The notes: a model not told the origin generated them from the sequence alone. Positions 8,076 through 16,180 are shown, counted from the stretch's first letter. The stretch is 64,000 nt of DNA from Aquiflexum lacus (GCF_015476655.1 NZ_JABFHF010000005.1:205829-269828); one strand, 5' to 3'. Program-made: numbers and translations.

Positions 8076-8706
8076 TGCCGATGCACCCGAACCCACTTAC
8101 AGAAACCCTTTTCTAGTAGAAGCCATGATCAATCTGAATATGATTGATGCTATTGGAAGTGGCATCAAGCGTATGTTTAACATTCAGAGGAAGAAGTTTT
8201 TTCCAATGCCGGAATATGAATTCGGGGGCAAAAAGGTAAAACTTATAATTACTGGGAAGGTGATGGATCTGAATTATGCACGAAAGGTTGCGTCTATGCC
8301 TGATTTGGGATTGCTGGATATTATTGCTTTGGACAAAGTTTCTAAAGGAAAGAAACTCAATGAATCGGAGATTAAAGAACTAAAGGCTAAAGGATTGATT
8401 GAAGGCAGAAAACCTAATTTTCATATTTCTGCTACTGTTGCAAAAGTTACTGGAGAAAAAGCAGATTATATTAAACAACGTGGCATTGATGATGCATACT
8501 GCCAAAAAATGATATTGGATTATATTCAAAAATTTGGTGAAGGTCGAAGAGAAGATTTTGAGAAGGTTCTATTAGACAAACTACCCGACGTTCTGGGTAT
8601 TGACCAAAAAAGAAATAAAGTACGCAATATTCTTCAAAAGATGAGAAGAGAAGGATTAATTGTACCTGAAGGCAAAACATGGAAGATGTCTAAGCTGAAT
8701 GTTTAG
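8068..8706 (+). pseudogene. C-terminal fragment of AlbA_2/HATPase-type regulator
   Basis: The first available ATG (8068) lies in the hydrolase scrap. The recognisable part starts at EPTYRNPFLVEAMINLNMIDAIGSGIKR, matching the C-terminal end of the GHKL-like HATPase_c_4 region of AlbA_2 (Schlafen-like/RecG-like) transcription factors; the intact relative here is 14802-16118. The rest (about residues 60-212) carries winged-helix-like segments. The AlbA_2 domain and the ATP-binding half are missing. Translation from 8068 would give a 212-residue chimera, but I take it as a relic. TTTAGAC direct repeats follow directly on the stop. Confidence 0.7.
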
Positions 8707-8830
8707 ACATTTATCGACGGGATTTAGACAAATACTTAGACGGATTTTATTATATCTAATTGATATATAGTAATTTATACTATACGGTCTTCATTAAATT
8801 TAGACATTTAGACGAACTTTAGACATTTTG
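8702..8830. repeat. TTTAGAC short repeat cluster
   Basis: TTTAGAC(A) occurs at 8702, 8723, 8799 and 8818, with related CTTAGACGG at 8735 and TTTAGACG at about 8807. The cluster starts inside the stop region of the AlbA_2-type fragment and ends just before the leader of repeat-gene copy C. It may be an iterated protein-binding site. Confidence 0.55.
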
Positions 8831-8840
8831 AAATAAATAA

Positions 8841-9225
8841 ATCCAAATGTTAACGCCATAAAACCCATATCCTAACCCTCGTTTCCTTCCTCTTCTGCCT
8901 GACCCTTGTAGCCCAGACTTACCAGAAATACCCAACCCAAAACGGAATCCCGTCTATTAATCCAAGCACGACCTTCAAACAGCCCCCAATACATTGAATG
9001 TGTATCAAAACAATAACAGGATTTCCGGAAATCCTACCTTCCCAAACCATCAGGGTGCAGCCCAATGGAACAAAGGAGGTCTATGAGATGCAATATGGCA
9101 TCCCGGATATCTCACCCTCCCAGGTAATCAAACCCAGCTACCATGGAGGATATGAAGTGTATGACACCCAAAATGGCCTGCCCTCCATTTCACAAAAGAA
9201 ATGGATAATACTCGAAGATAAATAG
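8841..9225 (+). pseudogene. NGIPSI-repeat gene, copy C (start lost, frameshifted)
   Basis: The leader box is present (TCCAAATGTTAACGCC) but one base of the ATG-AAA junction is deleted, destroying the start. Signal-peptide coding and the first unit are recognisable. The same 7-base deletion as in copy B follows. From about 9040 a good frame reads LPSQTIRVQPNGTKEVYEMQ, then YGIPDISPSQVIK, then VYDTQNGLPSISQKK and a divergent end WIILEDK before TAG 9225. It preserves middle units missing from copies D and E, so it documents the longer ancestral repeat protein. Confidence 0.75.
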
Positions 9226-9382
9226 TATACAAGGGTAAAGAATAGAATTTTGTATAGAGATGTCAAAGGACAAGAAATTAATCAGCTATAGGTCAGAACC
9301 ATAAATAAAAGGTTTAAATCAGGTTGGCACTTTCTGCTACTAATAATTACATTGTAAACAGTTGGAACAATAAAACACCAAA

Positions 9383-10363
9383 ATGGGAAAATTTATAACA
9401 GGGAAAGAACTTGAAGAGGTGATCACAGATATAATTTATAAGGCTAAAAAAACACTTATGATAGTATCACCTTTTATAAAACTAGATGACTATTTTAAAG
9501 AAATGTTTAACAAACATGAAAAAAACCCTGATCTTCATATAATTCTGATTTTTGGAAAAAACGAAGGTTTATACAGCAAAAGCCTTTCAAGGGAGGATTT
9601 TGATTTTTTCAAAAAGTTTCCAAAAATAAGTATTGTATATGTTAAAAACCTACACGCTAAATATTACGGAAATGAAAAGATGGGTGTAACTACCTCAGTT
9701 AATCTCTATGATTTTTCATTTAAAAATAATATTGAGTATGGTATATATAAAGAAACGCAATTTTCATACACCTTCAATGGAAGTTTTGATTCAGACGTCT
9801 TTAATTTTTCATGGGATTTAACCGAAAACCACCCTTGTGTTTTTGTTAGAAGACCAATTATTCAAAAATCACTTATGGGATTAAAAACCAAATATCTGGG
9901 CGCAGAAACTTTGTTGGACCAATCACATGAATTCATAAGGAACAAATTTGACATAAGTCCTAGGTTAAATAAATTCCCCGATGTTTTAAAAGAAAATGAT
10001 GATTTAAAATTTAAAGGAAAACCTTCTAGGGAAGAAATTGAAATCAATTACAACAACCAAAAAAAGGAATACAACAATCCTGATAAGGAAAAAGCTAGTT
10101 TAAACTTTTCAGCATCTAAAAGTAAATATCATCAAGAGGATATTCATGTAGGGTATTGTATCAGGACAGGTGAACAAATTGATTTTAATCCAGAAAGACC
10201 ATTTTCTTACCAAGCATTTAAATCCTGGAATTATTTTGGAAATGCTGATTTCCCGGAAAAATTCTGTCATTTTTCCGGTGAAGCATCAAATGGTGAGACT
10301 TCAGCTGCCAAACCGATTTTGGGTAAAAACTGGAGGCAGGCAAAGAGTTTTATGGATTTTTGA
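9383..10363 (+). CDS. PLD-like (single HKD) protein with C-terminal Cys/His domain
   Basis: A 326-residue cytoplasmic protein. Residues 1-130 are a phospholipase D-like domain with one HKD-type motif: H91 and K93 in NLHAKYYGN and S105/N107 in GVTTSVNLYD. One-HKD proteins of this kind usually dimerise to form a nuclease site. The C-terminal segment (about 255-326) has CIRTGEQIDFN and then CHFSGEASNGETSAAKPI, a possible metal-binding C-C-H arrangement. It stands alone between repeat-gene copy C and an IS-end relic, in a defence neighbourhood, which suggests a defence or DNA-processing role; that is inference. Base composition is clearly more AT-rich than that of the core genes on the right. Confidence 0.75.
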   Translation: MGKFITGKELEEVITDIIYKAKKTLMIVSPFIKLDDYFKEMFNKHEKNPDLHIILIFGKNEGLYSKSLSREDFDFFKKFPKISIVYVKNLHAKYYGNEKMGVTTSVNLYDFSFKNNIEYGIYKETQFSYTFNGSFDSDVFNFSWDLTENHPCVFVRRPIIQKSLMGLKTKYLGAETLLDQSHEFIRNKFDISPRLNKFPDVLKENDDLKFKGKPSREEIEINYNNQKKEYNNPDKEKASLNFSASKSKYHQEDIHVGYCIRTGEQIDFNPERPFSYQAFKSWNYFGNADFPEKFCHFSGEASNGETSAAKPILGKNWRQAKSFMDF

Positions 10364-10462
10364 ACTTTCTAAAAATTTGAAACAAGAAAAAACATCGTCG
10401 CTCGCCCAATGATGGTTTTCAATATTTGAAATAGTGAGTTTAACTGCATATTAAGATCCATC

Positions 10463-10571
10463 TTGACCACCTGTTCCGGTGATGTTGACCACCTTTTTCC
10501 GATGATATTGACCACCCCTTTTAGGGCTAATTGCATCTTCAAAGGATAAAATTCCGATGATTTTTACCACT
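10463..10571. mobile_element. relic of a Bacteroidetes insertion-sequence end (IS21-like)
   Basis: TTGACCACC occurs at 10463, 10485 and 10508, spaced 22-23 bases and separated by CCGGTGATG/CCGATGATA, with a degenerate TTCCGATGATTTTTACCAC at 10552-10570. Multiple terminal repeats of this style are typical of IS21-family ends. No transposase gene is present, so only an end remains. Confidence 0.5.
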
Positions 10572-10599
10572 GGTTAAGGAAATTTAAATATATTTTAAT

Positions 10600-10806
10600 A
10601 TGTCAAAAGATAAAATGAATATTTCAGATGAAGAATTAGATAGGGATTTAAGGAATCTCTATCTTGATTCTGATAAAGATTCTCATATCCCGTTGGTAGA
10701 TGATGAGTATTTCCATAAAATTTATGGAAAAGAAAATTATGAAAATATGAAAGCAAAAAGGGCTGAAAAAGTTAAAAAAGAAAAAGAACGTTTAGGTTTA
10801 ATCTGA
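10600..10806 (+). CDS. small charged hypothetical protein
   Basis: A 68-residue, highly charged protein (MSKDKMNISDEELDRDLRNL...) with a lysine/glutamate-rich C-terminal helix (KRAEKVKKEKERLGLI). No signal peptide or known motif is seen. The stop TGA overlaps the ATG of repeat-gene copy D by one base (TGATG), so the two may be translationally coupled. Its upstream side is the IS-end relic. I cannot assign a function; it could be a truncated or orphan gene. Confidence 0.55.
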   Translation: MSKDKMNISDEELDRDLRNLYLDSDKDSHIPLVDDEYFHKIYGKENYENMKAKRAEKVKKEKERLGLI

Positions 10807-11024
10807 TGAAAATCCAAATCCTGACCCTCATTTCCTTCCTCTTCTGCCTGACCCTTGCAGCCCAGACTTACCAGAAATACCCCACCCAAAATGGTATCCC
10901 GTCTATTTTTCCAAGCGCGACAGTCAAACCCGGCACTTCCCCCAATACCCTAAATGTGTACCAAAACAAAAACGGGATTCCCTCTATCACACCGACTGCT
11001 GTTATTAAGAAAAAGGATGAGTAA
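10806..11024 (+). CDS. secreted NGIPSI-repeat protein, copy D (intact)
   Basis: An intact 72-residue protein with signal peptide (MKIQILTLISFLFCLTLAAQ, likely cut after AAQ/T) and two repeat units: YPTQNGIPSIFPSATVK and VYQNKNGIPSITPTAVIK, ending KKKDE. I do not recognise the family. The mature part is about 50 residues, has no Cys, and is probably exported to the periplasm or surface. Compared with copies A, C and F, the internal units are missing, as expected from recombination between units. It overlaps the preceding 68-codon gene by one base. A G-run and a perfect palindrome (11028-11050) follow the stop, possibly acting as terminator. Confidence 0.75.
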   Translation: MKIQILTLISFLFCLTLAAQTYQKYPTQNGIPSIFPSATVKPGTSPNTLNVYQNKNGIPSITPTAVIKKKDE

Positions 11025-11027
11025 GGG

Positions 11028-11050
11028 GGGTGTAATTGCAAATTACACCC
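11028..11050 (+). repeat. GTAATTGCAAATTAC palindrome, copy 2 (perfect)
   Basis: Arms GGGTGTAATT and AATTACACCC are perfect 10-base complements around GCA, followed by CAGAGGGAG. It lies 4 bases after the stop of repeat-gene copy D and could fold as a hairpin in its mRNA. Confidence 0.85.
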
Positions 11051-11137
11051 AGAGGGAGATTAATTAGGGTACTGGTGACACATTTAGAGATAGTTATAAA
11101 AATGGAATATAGCTTATTTATCTTAGGCTGGTTGGTC

Positions 11138-12229
11138 TCATTGGTCAAGGGAGCTATGTTCAAGAATTTTCATTAAAGCAGTATTGAGGTAGAGTTTTTC
11201 CTTTCCTACCTTTTTGGAATTCAGGAAACCTTTATCTTCCAAAGCACTCAGGTAGTTTCCTACGGTTTTTGGAGTTCCCAGGCCTACATCAATCAATGAT
11301 TGCCTTTTGGTGTAGGGAAGTCTGAAAATTACCTCTATCAATTCCTTGGAATAAACCTTTGGCAATGTATTGCGGATACTTTCAGCAGTTGATTCCATCA
11401 GTTGGGTTACCTGTTCCAGTCTTTTCAACCCGTGATTGGCCGTGCTTTCGACCATTTCCAGCATGTAGAGGATAAAATCCTCCCAATTCTGATTTTCTGT
11501 TACTTCCCTCAGGCAGCGATAGTAATCGTTTTTATGCTGAATGATGTATTCACTGAGGTATATCGCCGGTATATCGAGCAGTCCTGTTTGCTTGAGAAAT
11601 AGCAATAGCAGAATTCTACCCGTACGGCCATTTCCATCGGCGAATGGGTGAATCGCCTCAAATTGATAATGTGACAGCGCCATTTTGATCAAAGGATCAA
11701 AGGATTCATTTTCATTGATGAACTTCTCCCAGTTGGTCAATTTTTCTCTGATCACAGGTTCTCCCGTTGGGGGCGTGTATATTACCTCTCCATTGGGATT
11801 GGCTAAAGTTGTTCCGGGGGTATTTCGGATTCCAGCAGTATTTCCTTTGATGATCTGTACCAATTCTATGCAGAGATTAGTAGTGATAAAGGGCCTTGAT
11901 TTCATCCGTTCCAACCCCAACCAAAGTGCCTCCTTGTATCTAAGAACTTCTTTGGTTTCCGGACTGTCAAATTTTTTATCAGCAATAAGGGCCTGGTAAA
12001 GGTCATCATTGGTAGTAATGATATTTTCAATGGCAGAACTTGCTTTGGCTTCCTGTAAGTGAATGGTATCTAAAAATAGTGTAGGATTGGGCAAACTACG
12101 AATAGCTCCGTTCAATTGAGCCAAAGCCCTGCTTGCCGATATTGTTTTCAACAGGATGGGTTTTGTCTCCAAGTCTGCCTTCGGTGGAAGTAGGGGGAGT
12201 TCGTTGTATGGAATTTTTCTATTAATCAT
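11138..12229 (-). CDS. Fic family AMP-transferase with C-terminal winged helix
   Basis: A 363-residue Fic protein. The Fic motif HPFADGNGRTGR is complete (about 194-205), so AMPylation or related nucleotide transfer to a target hydroxyl is expected. An autoinhibitory helix motif of the (S/T)xxxE(G/N) type, SSAIEN (about 64-69), lies N-terminal of the core, giving class II organisation. About residues 295-355 form a winged-helix-like domain (LPYTKRQSLIDVGLGTPKTV...), suggesting DNA binding and possible autoregulation. A cluster of inverted repeats immediately upstream (12249-12331) fits this. The target is unknown. It stands between repeat-gene copy D and the AbiE pair. Confidence 0.9.
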   Translation of the reverse strand: MINRKIPYNELPLLPPKADLETKPILLKTISASRALAQLNGAIRSLPNPTLFLDTIHLQEAKASSAIENIITTNDDLYQALIADKKFDSPETKEVLRYKEALWLGLERMKSRPFITTNLCIELVQIIKGNTAGIRNTPGTTLANPNGEVIYTPPTGEPVIREKLTNWEKFINENESFDPLIKMALSHYQFEAIHPFADGNGRTGRILLLLFLKQTGLLDIPAIYLSEYIIQHKNDYYRCLREVTENQNWEDFILYMLEMVESTANHGLKRLEQVTQLMESTAESIRNTLPKVYSKELIEVIFRLPYTKRQSLIDVGLGTPKTVGNYLSALEDKGFLNSKKVGKEKLYLNTALMKILEHSSLDQ

Positions 12230-12248
12230 ATATTGGAACAGGAGTAAA

Positions 12249-12331
12249 ATTTACACTCGTAAAAGTAACGAGGGTAAATTTATTGAATTTTTACCCTCGT
12301 TCAAAAAACAACGGTAAAAATTACCCTTGTT
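12249..12331. promoter_or_regulatory. operator-like inverted repeats upstream of fic
   Basis: The word TTTACCCTCGTT appears in alternating orientation. Perfect 12-base arms lie at 12267-12278 and 12290-12301 (11-base spacer). A second pair with one mismatch in 11 lies at 12307-12317 and 12321-12331 (3-base spacer). A further half-site, TTTACACTCGT, lies at 12250-12260. The cluster begins about 20 bases upstream of the Fic start. I infer binding of a dimeric regulator, possibly the Fic winged helix itself. Confidence 0.75.
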
Positions 12332-12386
12332 TTTTCATGTTGGGATTAGTTCCAAGTGCTTCCGAATTAGATGGATAGTTTGGATA

Positions 12387-12415
12387 GCTTGGTGAAATTA
12401 CAAATTACACCAAGC
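12387..12415. repeat. palindrome, copy 3 (variant with changed outer arms)
   Basis: GCTTGGTG (12387-12394) pairs with CACCAAGC (12408-12415) around AAATTACAAATTA. The outer arms differ from other copies (GGGTG/CACCC) on both sides in a compensating way. GGATAG precedes it, as in copies 4, 6 and 7. An AGGGG word follows. Confidence 0.7.
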
Positions 12416-12585
12416 AGGGGAAAAAAGAATGGGTAGGGGGAGAGGGTTGTTTTAAGAAAGTGAAATTCTGGTTATCGTAATCTGACATGTAACAACCTTC
12501 AAATCATGTCAAAACAGATATTTTTGGATATTCAGTTGATATTAAGATATTTTCGAGACAATGATCAAACACTTTGTCTTTCAGC

Positions 12586-13602
12586 TTATTTTAATATTAT
12601 TTCCCAATCCAATTTATTGATTTTGGCTTTGAGGGTTTTTAATTTTTCAATCATTTCTTTGAAGGGAAGTGAATCTCCATATATCATTTGTTCCTGCATG
12701 GTCTTGTAATCATCTTCCCAGGTTTTTAAGATATTTTCCGGAGGAATCGGGTTGATATACTTAGGTGCGTGCTGCTTATAATCCATACCATTTATTCGGT
12801 TAAGCCGGCTTCTGTGTCTGACGATTTCCTGATATAAGTCTGGGGAAGCTAAGGCGATTTCCGCAAACTCCGTATCCATGATCCGCTCGATATCATACAG
12901 GTGACGGCTGAGTCTGTGGGTTCTGATATTTGTTTCCTGTTTTTGAAATTCCTCATGGAGCAGGAAGATCTTTTCCAGAAAAGTCCGTTCTACATTGACA
13001 CAAGGGATATCGATAGGGAAATCTGCAAATGTTCTTCCTGCAAAATAATCTCCCACAAAACTATTGATCGGTCTTAGGGTAAGGGGTTCGTACAAAGACC
13101 TACTTCCAATTTCAATAAGAACTCTTGGGCGGATGTATTCGGAAACTTGTGGCAGCACTGATGGGTAGATTAACTCTATGGTCTGTGGATCCTTGTCTGA
13201 TTGGGTACTTTCAGGTAGGTCAAAAGTAACATCCAATAATTCAGCCTGCTCAAATTTTTCTTTTAGCTTGGGATAAAATATTTCGCGGACAAAATTTTGG
13301 GAAGCCCTTCGGAGTTTATCGACTTGATGTTTGCCCAAGTCTCCTTCAAACCCCAAGTATTTCCTATCCAAAGCCAGGTCAATATCTTCGGAAAAACGCT
13401 CAATCATTCCCCAAGCTTTGCTCAGGGAAGTTCCTCCTTTGAAAACCAAAGACCCAGCCATCTCCTTCTCAAAAATCAGCCTGAGCGTCTGGACCACCCA
13501 CCAATCTTTTTCGATGGCAACGGGCTTCAGTTTTGATTTTACTTCAATGTCTTTAAAGATATTGATTTTACTTTTATCCGGGATTTTCAACCATTCCTGC
13601 AT
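12586..13602 (-). CDS. AbiEii/AbiGii-type nucleotidyltransferase toxin
   Basis: A 338-residue protein of the AbiEii/AbiGii toxin family. The nucleotidyltransferase signature is GGTSLSKAW (about 56-64) followed by SEDIDLAL (about 71-78), whose two aspartates are the expected metal ligands. In characterised AbiE systems the toxin modifies tRNA or other targets with nucleotides and is held by a transcriptional antitoxin. The partner gene ends immediately before this start (TAA at 13603-13605, ATG ending at 13602), so they form one operon. Length is usual for the family and the frame is intact. Confidence 0.9.
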   Translation of the reverse strand: MQEWLKIPDKSKINIFKDIEVKSKLKPVAIEKDWWVVQTLRLIFEKEMAGSLVFKGGTSLSKAWGMIERFSEDIDLALDRKYLGFEGDLGKHQVDKLRRASQNFVREIFYPKLKEKFEQAELLDVTFDLPESTQSDKDPQTIELIYPSVLPQVSEYIRPRVLIEIGSRSLYEPLTLRPINSFVGDYFAGRTFADFPIDIPCVNVERTFLEKIFLLHEEFQKQETNIRTHRLSRHLYDIERIMDTEFAEIALASPDLYQEIVRHRSRLNRINGMDYKQHAPKYINPIPPENILKTWEDDYKTMQEQMIYGDSLPFKEMIEKLKTLKAKINKLDWEIILK

Positions 13603-14217
13603 TTAGACTTCCTTTTGGTTTGAAAGTGATTCCCGTATGATTTCCCGGATCCATTCTGGGGCAAGGCGCATATCATGCTCCAACCTGTGTCGTTCTTCTT
13701 TTTGTAACAAGGCAATGATTTTTGCTTTATCTCCTGAACTTACTTGATCCTTACCGATAGTTTTCAATGCCTGAATAACCAAGATACTGATTTTACCTAT
13801 GGCATTTAGATTTTTCGGACTTGTCTTTTTAAACAAGATGGTCTGTTCCCCAGCCTGAATTTTGCGGGGTGCCCCATCAGTAAGGTAAACGATATTGACA
13901 GGAACCTGAGGAGAAAGCCCAAGGGCATGCAGAGCAAATTCACCCGTGGGGATAATTCTTGCCTTATCCCGCTTGGCAATTGCGTGGGCAATTTCTTCAG
14001 TAGTGATGTGGACTTCACCGATATAAGGGTCTCGCTGTGGTCGAGAGTAGATACCTCTAGCCACCCTTTTGATCTCAGATTTCTCGACTAATCTATCCAA
14101 GGCCTTTTGTATGGTATTGGCACTACCAAACGAAATAAAATCCTCTATGAAAAACAGCGAACCCCCTCTCGCTTTTTTCATTTTCATAAGTATCTTATTT
14201 TCAGTAGATATAGCCAA
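13603..14217 (-). CDS. AbiEi-type antitoxin (DUF6088-like)
   Basis: A 204-residue partner of the AbiEii toxin. The N-terminal winged helix (about 1-60, SLFFIEDFISFGSANTIQKA, then RVARGIYSRP) is followed by an AbiEi-type C-terminal domain with EFALHALGLSPQVP and VYLTDGAPRKI. It should bind its own promoter and neutralise the toxin. The start chosen is TTG at 14217, because family members normally have about ten residues before the first helix; ATG at 14187 would shorten it. Inverted TGTCG/CGACA words 20-50 bases upstream (around 14233-14263) may be its operator. Confidence 0.85.
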   Translation of the reverse strand: MAISTENKILMKMKKARGGSLFFIEDFISFGSANTIQKALDRLVEKSEIKRVARGIYSRPQRDPYIGEVHITTEEIAHAIAKRDKARIIPTGEFALHALGLSPQVPVNIVYLTDGAPRKIQAGEQTILFKKTSPKNLNAIGKISILVIQALKTIGKDQVSSGDKAKIIALLQKEERHRLEHDMRLAPEWIREIIRESLSNQKEV

Positions 14218-14351
14218 TTTTTTATAATATTTCTGTCGTTAAAGTAGAAAATATTTCCGACAAAATGATACTTGTTTCAAGATTGATACAAGCATCGATA
14301 AAAATTGGCGATTTTGTTCCTTGTAACAAATTTTGATAAAATTTATTACAA

Positions 14352-14586
14352 TCCAAATGTCATCGCCATGAAAACCCATATCCTGACCCTCGTTTCTTTC
14401 CTCTTTTGCCTGACCCTTTCAGCCCAGACCTACCAGAAATACCCTACCCAAAATGGTACCCCATCTATTTTTCCAAGCACGACCGTCAAACCCGGCACTT
14501 CCCCCAATACCCTGAATGTGTACCAAAACAAAAACGGGATTCCCTCTATCACTCCGACTGCTGTGATTAAGAAAAAGGATGAGTAG
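14352..14586 (+). CDS. secreted NGIPSI-repeat protein, copy E (intact)
   Basis: The leader box TCCAAATGTCATCGCC is followed by ATG 14368 and a 72-residue protein: signal peptide MKTHILTLVSFLFCLTLSAQ, unit YPTQNGTPSIFPSTTVK, linker GTSPNTLN, unit VYQNKNGIPSITPTAVIK, tail KKKDE. The coding part is 14368-14586; an in-frame upstream ATG at 14305 is unlikely because the signal peptide and conserved leader define the start. It is nearly identical to copy D in the mature part. G-runs follow the stop. The role is unknown; export is predicted. It lies between the AbiE promoter region and the AlbA_2-type gene. Confidence 0.75.
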
Positions 14587-14648
14587 GGGGGATAAATCGG
14601 GGGGGGGTGAGGAGTGAAGCCAATGATATGGGATTAAGTATTGAATAA

Positions 14649-14798
14649 AAAACTTTCCGTCAGGTGTATGGGGATTTGAGGTCTGTTGTTGATTTAAAAA
14701 ATGAGCGATATATTGTTGCATTAAAAGATTGTGGATTGATCAGTTCAGCTGATAAGCATTGGTTGACAGAGTTTAGAAAGGGAATCGAAACCAAATAG
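14649..14798 (+). pseudogene. unidentified C-terminal gene fragment
   Basis: A 49-codon frame without ATG ends at TAG 14798, 3 bases before the AlbA_2-type start. It reads TFRQVYGDLRSVVDLKNERY and continues with a helix-rich acidic/basic pattern to GIETK. I do not recognise it. It may be the tail of a gene that once preceded 14802-16118 in an operon and was cut by insertion of repeat-gene copy E. Confidence 0.45.
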
Positions 14799-14801
14799 TT
14801 T

Positions 14802-16118
14802 ATGTCAGAAAGTCAAAACATAGAATGGAAAAGTAGCTGGCATAATGACTATCTGAAATGGATTTGTGGATTTGCAAATGCCAATGGAGGCACTATTTAT
14901 ATCGGTAAAGACGATGCTGGTAAAGTAATTGGTCTGGCAAATGCCAAACTGCTTTTGGAAACTTTACCCAATAAAATCAGAGACAGCTTAGGTATTGTTT
15001 GTGATGTGAACTTACAAACTGGAAACGGACTGGATTTCATTGAAATTATTACCAAACCGTATTCAGTACCCGTTTCATTGCGTGGACGCTATTATTACCG
15101 TTCAGGGAGTAGTAAGTTGGAATTAACCGGTAATGAACTCAATGACTTTCTTCTCAAGAAAGGTGGGAAAACGTGGGATGATGTTATGGAAGTGGGAGCA
15201 TCCATTGATGATATAGATGAAACGAGTGTCAGGAAGTTTTTGCAGGATGCCGCGGAAAGTGGCCGTATGCCGGATGTATCGGGCCTAAGCACAATGGAGA
15301 TTTTAGAAAAACTACGGTTACAAAAAGAAGGGAAGCTAAAACGGGCAGCCATCATATTATTCGGTAAAGATCCAAATCAATTTTACCCCAATATTTTAGT
15401 GAAAATTGGACGTTTTACAGGAGAAGATGAGGATCTGACTTTTCAGGAAATCGAAGAGGGAAATCTAATAGGACTTTTATTAAGCGTAACCGAACAGCTA
15501 AATAGGAAGTTTTTGACAAAACAAATTGATTTTAAAGGTTTGCAAAGGATTGAAAAAGGAGAATATCCGGTGGCGGCCATCCGTGAAATGCTGCTGAATG
15601 CGTTGGTTCATCGTAATTATATGAGCAGTTCCGTTCAAATGAGGGTGTATGACAATAAAATCACCATTTGGAATGAAGGCAGCCTTCCCGAGGGATTGGA
15701 TTATGAAGCCTTAAAGAGGAATCATAGCTCCAGACCAAGAAACCCCATTATTGCGGATGTGTGCTTTAAAGCCGGTTACATTGATGCATGGGGTAGAGGC
15801 ACTCTCAAGATTTATAAATCTTGCCACGAGGCAGGTTTGCCTGAACCGGACATAAAGCCTTTGGATGGGGGAGTGGTTGTCACCCTTTTCAAAGATTATT
15901 TAAACGAGGAGCAACTTAGAAAATTAGGGTTGAATAGCAGGCAGATTAGGGCTGTTCAATTTGTAAAAATGAATACTGCCATTTCTAATGCTGATTATCA
16001 AAAGTTGAATGACGTTGGCAAAACGACAGCAACCGAAGAATTAGGTGAATTGGTGGCATTTGGGGTGTTTAGCCCACCAAAAGCCAAAGGACGTGGAGCA
16101 AAATATACTTTAAATTAA
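14802..16118 (+). CDS. AlbA_2 (Schlafen-like) / HATPase / winged-helix regulator
   Basis: A 438-residue protein. An N-terminal AlbA_2 domain (about 1-125; IEWKSSWHNDYLKWICGFAN, GGTIYIGKDD, RYYYRSGSS) is followed by a GHKL-type ATP-binding region (about 240-365; REMLLNALVHRNY, IWNEGSLPEGL, DAWGRGTLKIY) and a C-terminal winged-helix segment (about 385-438). Proteins of this build are annotated as RecG-like ATP-dependent regulators. They recur in defence islands and are thought to be transcriptional or nucleic-acid sensors; no specific target can be named. The frame is intact. TTGGCCG repeats follow the stop. A truncated relative lies at 8068-8706. Confidence 0.85.
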   Translation: MSESQNIEWKSSWHNDYLKWICGFANANGGTIYIGKDDAGKVIGLANAKLLLETLPNKIRDSLGIVCDVNLQTGNGLDFIEIITKPYSVPVSLRGRYYYRSGSSKLELTGNELNDFLLKKGGKTWDDVMEVGASIDDIDETSVRKFLQDAAESGRMPDVSGLSTMEILEKLRLQKEGKLKRAAIILFGKDPNQFYPNILVKIGRFTGEDEDLTFQEIEEGNLIGLLLSVTEQLNRKFLTKQIDFKGLQRIEKGEYPVAAIREMLLNALVHRNYMSSSVQMRVYDNKITIWNEGSLPEGLDYEALKRNHSSRPRNPIIADVCFKAGYIDAWGRGTLKIYKSCHEAGLPEPDIKPLDGGVVVTLFKDYLNEEQLRKLGLNSRQIRAVQFVKMNTAISNADYQKLNDVGKTTATEELGELVAFGVFSPPKAKGRGAKYTLN

Positions 16119-16165
16119 TTGGCCGCTAATTGGCCAAATCGGCCGTTGATTGGCCGCTATTAGAC
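16119..16165. repeat. TTGGCCG short repeats after the AlbA_2-type gene
   Basis: ATTGGCCGCTA occurs twice, with ATTGGCCAAATCGGCCGTTG between, all within 45 bases of the stop at 16118. The arrangement parallels the TTTAGAC cluster after the truncated relative at 8706, although the word differs. Confidence 0.5.
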
Positions 16166-16180
16166 CAAAAAAAGAATAGT

